A stretch of DNA of 64,000 nucleotides from Edaphochlamys debaryana (lineage: Eukaryota > Chlorophyta > Chlorophyceae > Chlamydomonadales). The stretch lies in NCBI GenBank assembly GCA_016858145.1, contig JAEHOE010000026.1:868001-932000 (forward strand), given 5' to 3'. The notes under the pieces are model-generated. The model was not told the DNA's origin, searched no databases, and saw only the letters and a list, made by a program, of their open reading frames with translations. Below, one piece after another: positions 34,015-46,400 of the stretch. The position numbers were made by a program, and so were the translations under genes. The stretch's first letter is position 1. Every line of letters starts with the position of its first letter.

Positions 34015-35872
34015 TCAGCTGGCGTTGGTCATGAAATTATGCAGCAGCTTGCTGAGCGCGGGGGTGGTGGCGGCGGACTTCTTGCGCACCTCCGCCACCT
34101 TGCGCCGGCCCTCCTCCAGGGCCGCCTCGTTCTCCTGTGGGGGGATAGGTTGGGGTGGAGGGTCGCAGTGGGAAGTGGTGGGCAGAGGGGCAGGCGGATT
34201 GGGAACTTGGAGGGCCGGGCGGGTGTGTGGGCTAGCCAAGGGCAACGGCGGAGCGCGGAGGCGCCCTGCTTTGATGAGACTAGGCACACCCCCGGCACCG
34301 TCCCTGCTTGCTTGGCCCCTCTCGGCGCCCTCACGGCCCCTTACATCCAGCCCAAGCAACCCAATCTTGCAATCCATCCACACATTTTGCATCACCCCGT
34401 CAGTCTGCGCCCCCCTCCTGCCCCACACTGCGCTGCATTGCACTTTGCCCCTACCCCCCTCGCACGCACCTGCTGCAGCTGCTGCATCTTGCGCTTGATC
34501 CCCGTCTGCTTGCCCTCCACGGCGGCGGACAGCTGGTGAGTGACCTATATATACCAACATGAGAGAGGGTCGGGGGTCCGGAAAGGTTCAAGACAATGTG
34601 CAGACGGGTGTAGCCCACCAGCCGGGCAGGGCACGCTCTCAGAGCAGAGGCCACACCTGCCGGGTACAACAAAGCGATGACGCGAGCCCGCAAGCAACCC
34701 CAATCACAACCTTCCCCCACCCCGCAGGCCCCCGCAGCAGAGTCACGTGCCTGCATGACGGACTCGTAGTCCTCGCTGTACGACTGCCACGCAGCCTGCA
34801 GGTCCTGCATGCAGGCGTTGAACGGCATCGACAGGAGGTAACGTAAGTATGACTGAGGGGACCCTTTGCCTTGTAGGGGACCCTTTGCCCTCCCCTGACG
34901 GCCCTGCCCCTGTTCCTTGCCGTGCTGTCCTTCCCCGCCTCCTTGGCCCCTCGACCCTCCCTGCTCGTATCACTACCCCTACCTCCCCCCTCTAGCAGAC
35001 CCCCTGTCTGCAGAACACGCCCTACGCCACAACCAAGCGCTTCGCTTCGTTGATGTCTTCTAACCCCCTGCCCACAGCACCGCCTGACCCACCTGCTGGT
35101 ACTTGTTGGTGATGGCCTCAATCTCCTCCATCCGGGACTGGAGCCTGGGAGGGGAGGGACTGGAGGGGGTGAAACATGCCGGCACGAGACCACCATGGCG
35201 GGGTGGTGGCCCCCAAGGTGGCTGGTGGAAACTTGATGAGCCCGCGAAGGAGCAAGGGGCCCGGTTCGTGCGGTCCCTTGAGCAAGCAAGCCCTCGACCC
35301 ACTTCTTCTGCGCGCGCGTGTACTGGCCCTTCGCCTGGGTAACGAGGCCCTGCACGTCCTGCGATGGTGGGTTGGGCGCGGAAGAGGGGAAGGAGGTGTG
35401 AGCACAGAGGCAGACAGGCACACGTGGGAGTTGGGGCGATGTGGGTCGGAGCTCCTGAACCCTCCCAGTCCCTCTTACCCGGTCCCCGCCCCTTTTTCCT
35501 GCTCTCCCCTTCGGCCCCCCTGCCCCCCGGCCCCCCCACCCTCTTGATGGCATCGTCCACCGCCGCAGCCCGCTTGAGAGCCTCCTGCTTCAGGTCCTCC
35601 ACGATCGCTGCTTGCCGCTTCGCAACAGATTCGCGCTTCTTCGCCGCAGTCTTCTGCAGAAGCTGCTGCAGTATTGCGAGCTCCTCGTCATCACCCCCAT
35701 CGAAGCCGACGTCTTGGTCGGGATCCTCGTGAAGAATGTCGTTGTCGCGGTCGCAGTCGAACCCGTCCATGCCGCTCAGGTCCATAGCGCCACGGACTCC
35801 ACCACCCAAGCCTACCGAGCCCAGAGCAGGGAGCGCGGATCCGGCCGCGCCCCGGGCGTTCGGTGCCTTCAT
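34015..35872 (-). CDS. 244-residue coiled-coil protein, possibly Cor1/SYCP3-like
   Basis: Six exons join in phase: 35872-35540, 35358-35299, 35137-35093, 34852-34751, 34544-34470 and 34134-34015. The N-terminus is Gly-rich then acidic (residues 30-62). From residue 66 the chain is almost continuous amphipathic helix (KKRESVAKRQAAIVEDLKQE; RRKVAEVRKKSAAT), ending in a hydrophobic tail (SKLLHNFM). Length, acidic head, single long coiled coil and hydrophobic C-terminal tip resemble SYCP3/Cor1 proteins of the meiotic chromosome axis, but residue-level similarity is weak. Another short coiled-coil protein is possible. Intron 4 uses a GC donor (ATGCAG|GCACGT). It starts 543 bp from the divergent BAR-like gene. 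Confidence 0.65.
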
Positions 35873-36415
35873 GGCGAGCCGAAGCGGCAGCCCGGCGCGC
35901 AGCGGCTGCTGGAAGCACGGAACGATGCTGGAAGGACCGCTGAGGAGCTACGACGGGAGGCGGAGGAGAGGCCGGTGAGGAGGGAGCGGGTCGGGCGGGA
36001 GGGCGGGAACGCGGCGCTCCGCCGAGGGCCGCGGGGGAATTTCGGGGCGCGAACTAAACAGCGGCGCGGAGGCGCGGTAGGGGTTCAGGTGCTTCCACTT
36101 TTAAGCAGCGCTGGTTTGTGGTGTGTATGGGGCGCAGCGTGCGGCCCGCAGCAGGGGGCGGCGTGGGGGCCGGATTTGGGGCATGGGCGCAGGGCGCGGC
36201 GAACGTCATGGCCGGCCTCGGCTCAGCGCCAAGTGCTTCTTCTGCTGCCCTGAAACCTGCGCGTCTGGTATAGCAGTGCACCCCACAGCAGTAACACCGA
36301 GAGCCAAGAACACCTAGGCCACTGCGCAGACGCGCACCTTTGACCGCCTCACACCGCCCCCACACCGCGCACCGCCGGCCGGGCCTTGCTCACAGCGCCA
36401 CAGAGAACCGCAGCC
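35873..36415. promoter_or_regulatory. Divergent promoter region of coiled-coil and BAR-like genes
   Basis: This 543 bp GC-rich stretch separates two divergent start codons and carries no supported open frame. I see no specific factor site. A shared promoter would predict related expression of the two genes. Confidence 0.45.
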
Positions 36416-39400
36416 ATGCAGAAGCTAGTAGAAAAGGTGCGCCACTCGGCTGAGCTCGCGCGCACACGAGCTCGGCGAGGCCGGAGCACGGACCCGCGGG
36501 ACCGTGTGTGGCGTCACCCCCGCCGAGCCGAGCCGAACTGCCACGAAACGGCGCCGCGGCAGCAGCCTCGGCAGCAGCATGCTTCTCAGCGCGGGCGGGG
36601 CTGAGCGGAGGCAGTGGGCGGCGAGCGCGGCTCGGGAGGCCGCGCCAGCTGGCAGCGGCTTGCGGTGCGGCGCTCGGGTTCTTCCCTTGCGCCCGCCGCG
36701 CGCTTGGCCCGCTGTCGACGCCTCCGTGCTGCGGTGCTGGTGGGCACGGCGTTCAGCCGGGCCGGGTGGGCCGGGGCCGGCGGCGTGCGAAGCCCAGCCA
36801 ACGCCGCCCGCCGCGTCCAAAGCGCTGCGTGTGTCTCGTGCCGCACGCGACCAGGACCGCCGCGCAGCCTTGGCGCTGGCGGCTTTGCGCCGCACGATAC
36901 GTACCCAGCACGCACCTGGCGCCGCATCAGGAGGGAGCCAGAACTGCTGGCATTCACCCGTGTGTTGCCGGCGGACTTGACATGCCCTCGCGAACCCGCC
37001 CAACTCGCTGCCATGCCTCCCCCTCCCCCCGCCCCCGCCCCCAGACGAAGCAGTCGCTCCACGTGGGGGAGCGCACCTTCAAGCCCACGCCCAACCTGCG
37101 CAACCCCGCCATGCTGGTGAGGGCGTGTTGAGGATGCGTGGGGTGGGCGCGTGATACGTATTAGTGCAGTTGCTGGTGGTGGGCTGCCCCGAGCCCGTTG
37201 GGATGGGATGGGATGGGATGGGATGGGATGGGATGGGCCATGGGCCATGCTGGTGAGGGACGGGGTGGGGTTGCGGGGCAGCTGGGCAGGGTCGAAGACT
37301 CGGAGGGAGGGGAGGAGGGTCGGCTGCCCCGAGCCCGGCCCCGGGGACGGTCAGGAGGGCCGGGGGCGGGGCGCGAGGGGTGCAGGTTTTGAAGAGGGCG
37401 CAGGCATTTATCCCTCTGCCCAAGCACCCACTATGCATTCCTTCTTCTCTTGCCCTCTTCCCACTCTTGCCCGTCGCCCCCCCTCCAGCACGAGGCCGAG
37501 GACTTTGCCGTACACATGACTCAGTTCCGTACGAACCTCAAGCGCTACCAGGCTGCAGTGCAGGGTGAGGGGCGAGGGGGACATGGGGCCAAGGACGGCT
37601 GGAGTTCCCGCTGCTGCCGACCCAAGGCAATCTTTGCCCACGTAGCACGTCTGAGCGGGGTCCTACAGCCTGCACCCGAGCGGACGCCCCTTGTGCGCCC
37701 CACCTCCTCCCACACCACACCTCCTGCACCACCACCACCAACCCCCAACCACAACCCACCAACCATCACCTCCGCCCCCGCCCCCGCCCCCGCCCGCAGT
37801 CTTCCTCCGCTCGCTGCCGCAGGTGGCCCGCGGCAACCTCCCCCGCGTGTGGGAGCGGGTGGAGGGGGGCCTGTGCGAGCCGCTGAGGCCCAACGTCTCC
37901 CACGACCACCCCACGCGCGTGGGCGGAACATACGACGATGTGGGTTTGCTGGGGCCTGGGCGGGCCGGGGGTGCGGATGTGTTCCCGGCCGACCTTACGC
38001 TCAAGCAGCCTTCAATTCATCACCCGAGATCCGGCCTGCACAGTGACCGACCGCCTCCACACACAGCCTTGGTCTTTCCGCTTTCTTGGGTTCCTACATG
38101 CGTCCATGTAATAGGGTCAGCCCACACCGGTGACCCTCCTTGTGCGCTCGCCAGCTCCCCGTCTGCTTCCCGCCAGCGCGACCTCGCCACGACCACCCCC
38201 GCTCCCTCCGGGCTTCACTCCTCGCCCCCTGCCCCTTCCCGCCTCCCCCAGGGCCTGCTGCGTGACGCGCGTGACATTCTGGACGCGCAGGTCGGCCACG
38301 ACGTGCTGCGCCCCATCGACCGCTGGCTGGAGAGCCTGGCGGTGGCGCGGGTGGGGCGGGCGCGGCGGCGGGGCCAGTGGGGTCGTGGGGGCGCAAGAGC
38401 GGGGTGCAGGAGCGGGGTGCAAGGGGCTGGAGGGGGCGCTGGGCGGGGTCTGGCCACGGGGCAGGCGATGGGGCGCTGACAGCGGAGGACGGAGCTGAGC
38501 AGGGGCCGCCGCGGGCTTGCGGCGCATGCGGCTGCGGCGCACCTCCCCTCGCATCGCACCGCACCGCCTCGTCCGTCCCCGTCTTTCCTCTCACCCTCCC
38601 CCCCGCCACCCGCACGCCTCACCTCTTCCCCTCACCGCTTCCCCCTACCCCCTCCCCTTCCCCGCCCACCCCCCCAGACCCGCATGCGCAAGCTCGAGGG
38701 CCTCCGCCTGGACGTGGACGCGCGCCGCCGCCGCGTGCACCGCCGCTACATGCGGGCCCTGGCGCGCATGGAACGCCGGGGGGCGCCGGGCGGCAGCGGG
38801 ACCATGGGCGTGCACGGCAGCGAGGTCGGGGGGCCCAGCCGCCGCGGTGGGTCGGGGGCGGAGTGGCAGGGGAGGGCGTGTGTGGCTTGCGGGGCGCGCT
38901 TTGGCTTAAGGGTTGCCGGTAGTGGTGGTGCGCTTCATTCGAGTCCCACGCCATTCCAGGTCACCCCTCTTTATACCGCGTGTGCATTCCTTCGCCGCCT
39001 CGCCCCTTCCGCAGCCCGCTCCGCCGGCCCCGGCCACCGCCGCCGCGCCATGACTGACGATGAGACCAGCTCCGTCTCCTCGTCCAGGTGGGTCCACGTG
39101 GAAGGATCATAGATCCGAGCTCGATCGGCGCTGGATCCCAGATTTGGGGGATCCATAAGTACCGGTAGGCAGTGAACGTTCGGGTGCCACGCGCCAACCG
39201 CTACGCCCCCTGATCCCTCTCCGCCCGCCAGCGACGAGGAGGAGTACGAGCTGCGGTACGGCCCCGAGGGGGCGGGCGTGGAGGACGTGCGGGCGGTGCG
39301 CGGGCAGGAGGACTTCATCCGCTCCGCGCTCTACTACCAGCGCAAGCTGGACGGTGGGTCGCGCGGCTGCGGGGGTGCGGGGGCGAGGGGCTGATGCAAG

Positions 39401-41046
39401 CCGGTCGATGATGCAAGGATGTGGGGGCGGGGGCTTGGCGCAGGCTTGAGAGGAATAGAGGCTGGGTGCGGCGCACGTGGGTTGATTTGGATACCGCCAT
39501 GTGGGTCGGTCGGGTTGTGTGGCGACTGCTCCAGCAGCGTGCGGTCCTGACCCGTTTTCCCTCGCTAAGTGCCCTCAAGCCCTCCCTCCGGCACACACCC
39601 CTCCCACACACAGCCGTGCAGAGCAGCTACCAGGAGCAGGAGGAGCTGGTGTGGCAGCACCTGTCGGGCCTGGTGGGTCCTTGGCTGGGCCTGTGTGTCC
39701 CTGGTTGGGCCCGAGCGGTCCCGGGCAGCGGTTGGCACTAACTGGGCGCGAGTGATCACGGACCTTGACAGCTTTTGCTCCGTTCCATGCCGCTCAACCA
39801 CCAACCGCCAACCGCAGGTCCGCGACGCGGCCTGGCTCAAGGCCTTCGTGGCGGGCGCCCTGCTGGACATCAAGGAGGCGCTGCAGGTGGGTTGGCGGTT
39901 GGTTGTTGACCTGTGGCGGTTGGTGTGCTACATGCGGTTGACTTGATCCGCTACCTCCTCCCTCTCACCGCAGGCCAGTGCTGTGGCCCTGGGCCCCTGC
40001 AAGCTGCCGCTGCCCGCCTTCCCCCGCTTCAACGCGGGAGGCGAGTACGGAGCCATCGGCGACCCCTCGCCGCTGGTGGCCGACATCCCGGAGGTGGGGG
40101 TGGGCGGGGGTGTGGATGCCCTGGTCGGGGTCGCGAGTGCAACCCATCTCACCCTCCCTTTGTGGTATCTTCATACGTCCGTCCATCTCGATACGATACT
40201 GGCGGCCCCCTCCCCACTCTACTTTTCTTGCGCTCGCGCTCGCCTGCACTGCACAGTCCCTATGCAGCTATGCTACCTTCCCACGTTACCTCCGGCCCGC
40301 CCCCCCTCCCAGTCGCTCAAGTCCGCTGCCGGCGGCCTGCTGGGCGGCATGACCACCCCCCTGGCGCTGGCGGGGGCCTCCCCGGGCGGCGGCGGCGTGG
40401 GTCTGTCCCCTGCTGACGTGGCGGCGGCGCTGCGGCCCAAGCGCATCACGGCGCAGCCGCTGCAGGTCAGCAGAGGGCGGGGGAGGTACCAGGTGCTAGG
40501 GCGGGACCGTGGGGATCTTTGCTTTGCTTTGGGTCATGCGTGCGGTTGGGGTCAATGGAAAACGTTGGTGCACGGCTCATGCACGGCTCCCCCCGGCACG
40601 CTCTGACCCCACGCCCCCCACGCCCCCCACGGCCCCCGGCTGCAGACCTCCGCCGACCTGACCACCCCCCGCTACGGCCCCGTGCCCCCCGTGGTGCGGG
40701 GCCAGCCGGGCGTGCCGGCGGACGAGCTGGCGGCGGCGGCCGCAGGTGGGGGATGAGGTGGAACTAGTCCGCTAAGAGAAGTCAGTCTGCGCCAGCGTCA
40801 AACGTGCTTTGTACGCGCCGACAACCTCCTCCTCTCATCGTGCGTGCCCCGTGCCCCCCCTCACCCCGCCCCGCAGCGCCCGCCGCGCTGCCGCCCGCGG
40901 GCACCGGCGCGGGGCCGGCGACGCACGGCGGCGGCATGCTAGGGGCGGTCAAGGATCTGGTGAGCGAGGTGACGGCGGCTGCCAGGCAGGGGCCCATCGG
41001 CACTGGCCCCGCCGGACAGCAGCCCATCGCCGCCGGCGGCCTGTGA
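36416..41046 (+). CDS. BAR-domain-like membrane-remodelling protein
   Basis: Fourteen exons join in phase to 480 residues: 36416-36436, 37045-37116, 37489-37564, 37800-37939, 38252-38350, 38678-38846, 39015-39087, 39232-39353, 39614-39672, 39818-39886, 39974-40093, 40313-40465, 40646-40745 and 40877-41046. The first helix covers about residues 25-60. The second contains PIDRWLESLAVARTRMRKLE followed by LRLDVDARRRRV, the Leu-rich basic pattern typical of BAR helix 2. The third includes YQEQEELVWQHLSGLVRDAA and AFVAGALLDIKEAL. An acidic insert (DEEEYELRYG) separates helices 2 and 3. The C-terminal 180 residues are Pro/Gly/Ala-rich and probably disordered, with no SH3 domain. BAR dimers sense or shape curved membranes in endocytosis and trafficking. 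The MQKLVEK exon 1 is the least certain part. Confidence 0.68.
37201..37237 (+). repeat. GGATG microsatellite in a BAR-gene intron
   Basis: Seven perfect GGATG units (37201-37235) lie in intron 2 of the BAR-like gene. It is a likely length-polymorphic site. Confidence 0.9.
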
Positions 41047-42717
41047 GGTGGAGGCGTGATGCGGGGAGAGGGCGGCGATGGGCGTGGGCGTGGGCGTGGG
41101 TGCAGGCGCGAAGCGTGGAGGAGGCGATGGGTACGGGAGTAAGTACAAGGGGTTGCGGCCAATGGTTCAGTGGTGAAAGGAGCGGAGAACGGAGCGGGGA
41201 ACGAGGGGCTTGGGAGGGGCTGAGGGGAAGGAAGGGCCGCAATCCTGGTCTAAGGCTGGTCGCGTGTTGAGGGCCTTCGGACAGAGCCCCGACGGATGGA
41301 GCTGGAGTGGGCTTAGGGCTTAAGGGTTACGCGCAGTTCCGCGAGTCGAGCCGGTCGGCGGTGGCTTGCTGTTGAGTGCGAGGGCGTAGGAGGGGAGGGC
41401 AGGCGGCGGAGGCGGTGGAGGTGATGGTGTGGGGTCACCCGATGCATGCATGCTCTGTGACGCATGGCCTTGGGCCGCTGACACACTTCAGGCCTTTTGG
41501 GACTTGACCTCATTCGCTCGAAGCGGGGGCCAAGCATGCCGATTGCTGCTGACGCTGCATGGTTGACGGTTGGGCCACTGCCGGTTGGGCGAGCGGGGGC
41601 CCCGCTCCTAAGTGAACGCGGCGCAAGGGCGGAGGAGTTTGCGCTGGCGGCCGGTCGAGGCTTGCTTGCATGTTGCCTACTGAGCTCGAAATCTTGGCAG
41701 GCGCAGCATGGCGCGACCGTTGGTTGCATAGGCCTAGGCCTTGGTAGGTTTGGCGACCATTGTGCGGGTACCTGGGGTAAAGGAGGACCTGGGGGTCTGG
41801 GGAGTTGCCGTGGATCCCTCTGAAGGAAGGGGCCTTGCAGAGAGGGGTTGAAGAGGGCGAGGCGGCGTCTCTGACGGATGCGGCGAGTGCGTGGGAACGG
41901 GTGGCGTCTCAACGACGGTTGGAGGTTGACAGTTGACATGCTGCAAGACTGTAATCGTGAAGGCACTGACATGTGACTGACGTGCGATCAGACTCACGGC
42001 AACGGCAACGTTCACGTCAACCGGTAGCTACAGGCCAAGTGCTCCAGCAGCAGCCATACTAGCTAGCCGTAGTCTTGACCGCACTGCACTGCTGAGCCTG
42101 TCACCTTCGTCAGGTTCCATAGCAGCTTAACGATAAGACGTGGCTCCCACTGCCTCACCTCTGCTCCCCCCAACATGAGCTGCACCAGCCAGCTGCCACA
42201 TCCCTCCATCTTCCCTCAGCCGTCGCCCCTCTTGAGCACATCCTTGCTTGACACCGCCACAACACACCTGGTACCCCTTACGGAACTACGCGACCGCAAG
42301 CACAGCAGGAAACCACTGAGCTGCGCTGCAGTCAAGGCTTGCCCCTTTCTTCTTGAAGGGTGACGGGACGTATGGGTCGCTCTGCGCGAAGCTTTGGGTG
42401 GGCCGGTCCGGCAGGGGGCCGAGGATGGTCGTGGGGGTGAAACACATTTCCACACCGACCTACGACTAGTGTGCGACTACCGCTTTCCCTACAGGTCTCA
42501 GTTGCCTAGGTTTTGATCGCGACATCACGGTCGGTTCGGGCTTGAGAGGGCAACGTTTGACGAACATCGGTGTGCACCATCCCGCTTCCCCGCAGCACCG
42601 CTAGCTCAGGTGTGCATGTACATACATATTAGATGGCTAGTCAAACGCCTTATCACATGAGCGCGCGAGCCCAGGGCGTGAGACCGTGTCACGGCCCCGC
42701 GGGATCACACCTCGAGT
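41047..42717. other. Intergenic 3' of the BAR-like gene
   Basis: No gene is supported in about 1.7 kb. A short GGGCGT tandem run lies near 41079-41101. The GC content drops toward 42500-42700. Open frames here are arginine/proline-rich and have no family signature. Confidence 0.5.
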
Positions 42718-42943
42718 ACACCCTCGCGTCCGAGAGGGCGCGAGTCGTCGCGGAGACAAGCGATAGCTAACACATGCGTTCGTGAGCGAGTGCTCGGTCC
42801 CGCCACCCAACTGCATGTCTGACTCCTAACTCAGATACCCTACTATCCAAAAGCGGAAGAGTGAGAAGAGCGTCCACTGAGACGTGATCGCAATGGCGTA
42901 GCCCCGTTTACCCCCTCCGGGGGTAACTGGGGCAAGCCAACTA
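42718..42943. repeat. Dispersed repeat R2 ending in a hairpin
   Basis: Diverged second copy of the repeat at 1-250, with matching blocks in the same order. Its terminal stem pairs 42901-42915 with 42919-42933. Compared with R1 it has gained an A-T pair and one more G-C pair and replaced one pair by a wobble, so pairing is kept although the sequence differs. Confidence 0.65.
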
Positions 42944-43179
42944 GCATGCGCCGATCAGGGACCAATCCAGTCAACACAAGCCCCTGGGCCCACGGTGCCC
43001 TGAACCCTTCGACATCAATGATTTTGCATGTCCGGCACAAACTGCTTCCAAGTGTAGTCGCCCCCGTGTCATCTCCCAGCCCAGCGCAGTGGATGACAGC
43101 AGCGGCGGGCCGCATCATGGGCACACATTGCAACCCCAATCCCAGTTCTCCAATCCCAGTGAGGTACCCCGAGGCGTCC

Positions 43180-43260
43180 AGCCTGCCCACCCAAACATGC
43201 CGCCGACCCTGCCGCCGATCCGCACTCCTCCGCGTGGCCCGTGGCCTCGCCATCACGGAG
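43180..43260 (-). pseudogene. Fragment of a MYND finger C-terminus
   Basis: On the minus strand this reads TGHAEECGSAAGSAACLGGQ, matching the last residues of MYND-5/-6 (AAGHAEECG(A)AAGSS...GGQGG). The surrounding DNA (CGCACTCCTCCGCGTG and neighbours) also matches the 3' end of those genes. No other part of the gene is present, so it is a relic about 250 bases beyond the MYND-5 stop. Confidence 0.55.
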
Positions 43261-43495
43261 AGCGACTCCATCCAAGACTGCTTCAGCGCTGCTGTTGGTT
43301 GCAAGGCTTCAGCACACGGCCACCTGGCTATCCTTTGATCACACAGCACCTTAACATCGGTACAGAATATCGGTGCAAAAGCCGACCATAATGCCAAAAT
43401 GCCTCCGCGCAATAACGTCCGTACCTTTTGCATTCCTCCTGACGAGCCTGTGTGCTCAAGGCTTCAGCGCTCCACGCTTACGCGTGCACCAACGC

Positions 43496-46400
43496 TCAGC
43501 CACCCTGCACCCCAGCCGGGCTCGACCCCCCCGCCGCCCCGCACTCCTCCGCGTGCCCCGCCGCCCAGTGCGCCTCCCGGCACCCCTCACAGCAGTACCT
43601 CGCCGCGCCCCCGCAGCCCCCGCCGCAGCGCTGTACCGACAGCGCCGCCTCGCTGGGCCCCGCCAGGTTGGTGCAGGCGGGGTTGGAGCAGCCGGGGAGC
43701 GCCCGCCGCGCCTCGGCGGGAGACGCCAGGACCGCCGTCGCGCCCGCATACAGCCGGGCCGGGCCCGGCGACGCGCCAAGCCCCCGACCCAGATCAGCCG
43801 CCTCGGACAGCCCGGAGCACGCAGAGAGGGCCTCGAGCTGAGTCAGGAGCTGTGGCTCCTCGCACGCACCGCCCGGGCCGAGCGCCTCTCGGAGCAGGCG
43901 GATGCTGGGGCCCAGGAGCGTGCGCGCGCCTGGCCCGGTCTCGGGCCGCTCGAGCTCCCAAGGGCAGCCTGTTGTTTGCCTGAGGATCTCGCTAATCTGT
44001 TGCATGGAGGCCTCGGCGCTTTCATCTATCTAAGAGTCCTTGAGCATCATGCACAGTTCCTCAGGCTGTCGTACGGCCAGCGCCCAGAGGGCGTGCGTCA
44101 GGGGGCTACGAAGCCCACTGCAGGTGGGGACCAGCCGCAGAGCCGCCGCCAGGGCCCATGCCGGGTCCAGCTGCCTCCACAGGAGCTTGTCCCAAGCGCC
44201 CGCCGCGGGCGCCGCCTGGGACGGGGATGCTGCCGCTTCCGCCGCTCCCGACTCTGCTCCTCCTCTCGGCCCCTCGCCCCCGCCCCCGCCTGCCCCCTCC
44301 CGGGGCCTGGCCGCCATCACGAGCGGCGGCATCCAGTCGAGCAGCAGGGCCACCAGGTCCTCCAGGGGCCGGAGCTCCGGGGGAGGGGCGGGGGCGGACA
44401 CGCGCGGGAGCACGGCCTCCGCCAGGGCCCGGCCCACACGGGCGGCCTCGGGCAGCAGCTGGAGGGCGATGCAGGCCGCGGAGAGGGGCAGGTCGGGGCG
44501 CGCACCGCTGCCGTCGCCGCTGGCAGCTGCTGACCCCACAGCCGGGATCGCTCCTACCCCGCCAGCGGCGGCTTGCACCGCCACGTGCCGGCGCTGCAAG
44601 CCCTCGGCGGGTGCGTCTCTCCCCGCCATCAGCCCGAAGCGGCGAGCGAGCGCCGTCACACCGCCCAGGCCCTCTTCCGGGGAGGGGTGGCGGCGCAGGA
44701 GCTTGGCGACCGTGCGCGCCAGGGACGCCACGTCAGCGGCCCGGGAGTGGGTCAGCAGGTCCGTCCAGGTGGCATCCAGCAGCAGACCTTGCCGGGGCGT
44801 GGACCTGTGGGCAGGAGACGTAGGGCTGCGTCTTCCCCTGTTCTACATTTCACAGTGCAAAGCCAGTCCAGAGGGAGCGGACAGAAGCGGCAGCTAGGCG
44901 GCACCGGCCGGCGCTGGGCCCACCTGAGTGCATCCGGACGGCGGAAGAGGCCCTCCAAGGCCCGAAGGTGCCCCGCTCTGGCCGCTGCGAGGACATCTGT
45001 CGAGGGGCCTCCTGTGTACACGGTGACAGAGGAGGCGCGCAGAGAGTGAGGCCCACTCCGTCAGTTCTTCCTCCGTTTGTACTTCAGACGAGGACAAACG
45101 GCTCACCGTGGTTGTCCCGGTAGGAAGGGCGCTGCACCTTGAGGAGGTGGGCGGCTGATGCCAGGTCCAGGACGGGGACTAGCTCTCCCGCTGCATTTTT
45201 TTATGCATGACAGTTCTGCCCACGCCACGGCAGCCCTCCACCAGCCGCCAAGCTGACGTGGCAGCCACGGCAGTACGGCATGGGCATGGGCATGAGCCGT
45301 TGCAAGGGCCTCGCGTGCCACGAACAACCCATGAACTGCAAACATTGTACCAGCGAGAATCTGGAAGGACCGCCCTGCTGCCCCGGAGCCCGGTGGCGGC
45401 AGTGGTGGCGAGGCCGGGTCCTGCCAGCCGGAGGGGTCGTGCGCCGCCACCAGCGCCTCCCACGCGCCCTCGCCCGACGCCCCACAGGAAGCAGCGGTGA
45501 GGCCCGGGCAGCCCTGCAGCGAGAGGGCCGCCGCCCGCGCCAGGCGCATGCCCAGCTGGTAGGCGGCGGCCACGTCAGCAAACGGCTCCCGCCGCCGCAG
45601 CGCTGCGAGCACCTTGGCGCACTCCTGCTCCTCCAAATGGAGCCCCGACGAGGCCGCTCCCGCCGCTGGCTCAGGCTCTGCTGCCACCTGCTGCGCTGAC
45701 TCCTGTTCCATCCAAGTCCTCACTTCCCGCAAGCGCAGGGCGCACATGCGCCTGACGAGCCCCTGGTTCGACAGGGCCGCGCCCTCTGGCCCTGGCACTG
45801 CCGATGAGCCTTTGATGACAAGTCTCACACTCTGCAAGCAGCGTAGCCAAAGGTCCAGAGCCGTCCCAGCGAGGCGCACATCGACGGGCTGCCCGGGCCG
45901 CAGCCGTTGCTGGGCCATGTCGAGTAGGGGCAGGGGCAGCCAGGCTCTGGGCGCCGGGGCCGGTGCGCTGCTCGAGGGCCCGGCCGCCGCTCCCACCTCC
46001 GGTGCCGCGGGCAGGTCGTAGGTGGGGCCTCCGTCCAGCTCCGCGGCGAGGGCCACCAGGTGCGAGGAGAGCAGGTACACCAGAGAGGGGCTCGAGCCGG
46101 ACAGGAGCAGCCCGGACCAGGAGTCCCAACCTCCTCGCGCGCAAGTATTATTCTTGTCGTGCTCCGTCCTGGTCCTGAGCACGATGTACAGGTCGCAGCC
46201 CATCTCCACCGCCGCCCTCGCCGCTCGCTCCTCGGCACCCTCGCATCCTCCCAGCGCCAGCGCCAGCCGAGACCAGTGCTCCAGCAGCCCGCTCTCAGCC
46301 AGCTCCGTCTCCAGCAGGGAGAGCAGGGGCTCGAGCGCATCCGGCTGCTGGGCGTAGCGCTTCAGAGTTTGCATCAACAGACCGAGAATCAACCCTGCTG

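Noticed and set aside
37201..37237. GGATG repeat as an interstitial telomere
   Set aside because: The unit does not match the plant (TTTAGGG) or Chlamydomonas (TTTTAGGG) telomere repeat. It is an ordinary microsatellite.
41313..41972. Minus-strand open frame of 219 codons in the intergenic region
   Set aside because: Low-complexity Pro/Arg/Ser content, no domain, no splice partners and no similarity to neighbours.
43373..44533. Plus-strand open frame of 386 codons, with a similar one of 396 codons at 47717-48907
   Set aside because: Both are shadows of the MYND-5 and MYND-6 exon 3 and resemble each other only because the sense genes do.
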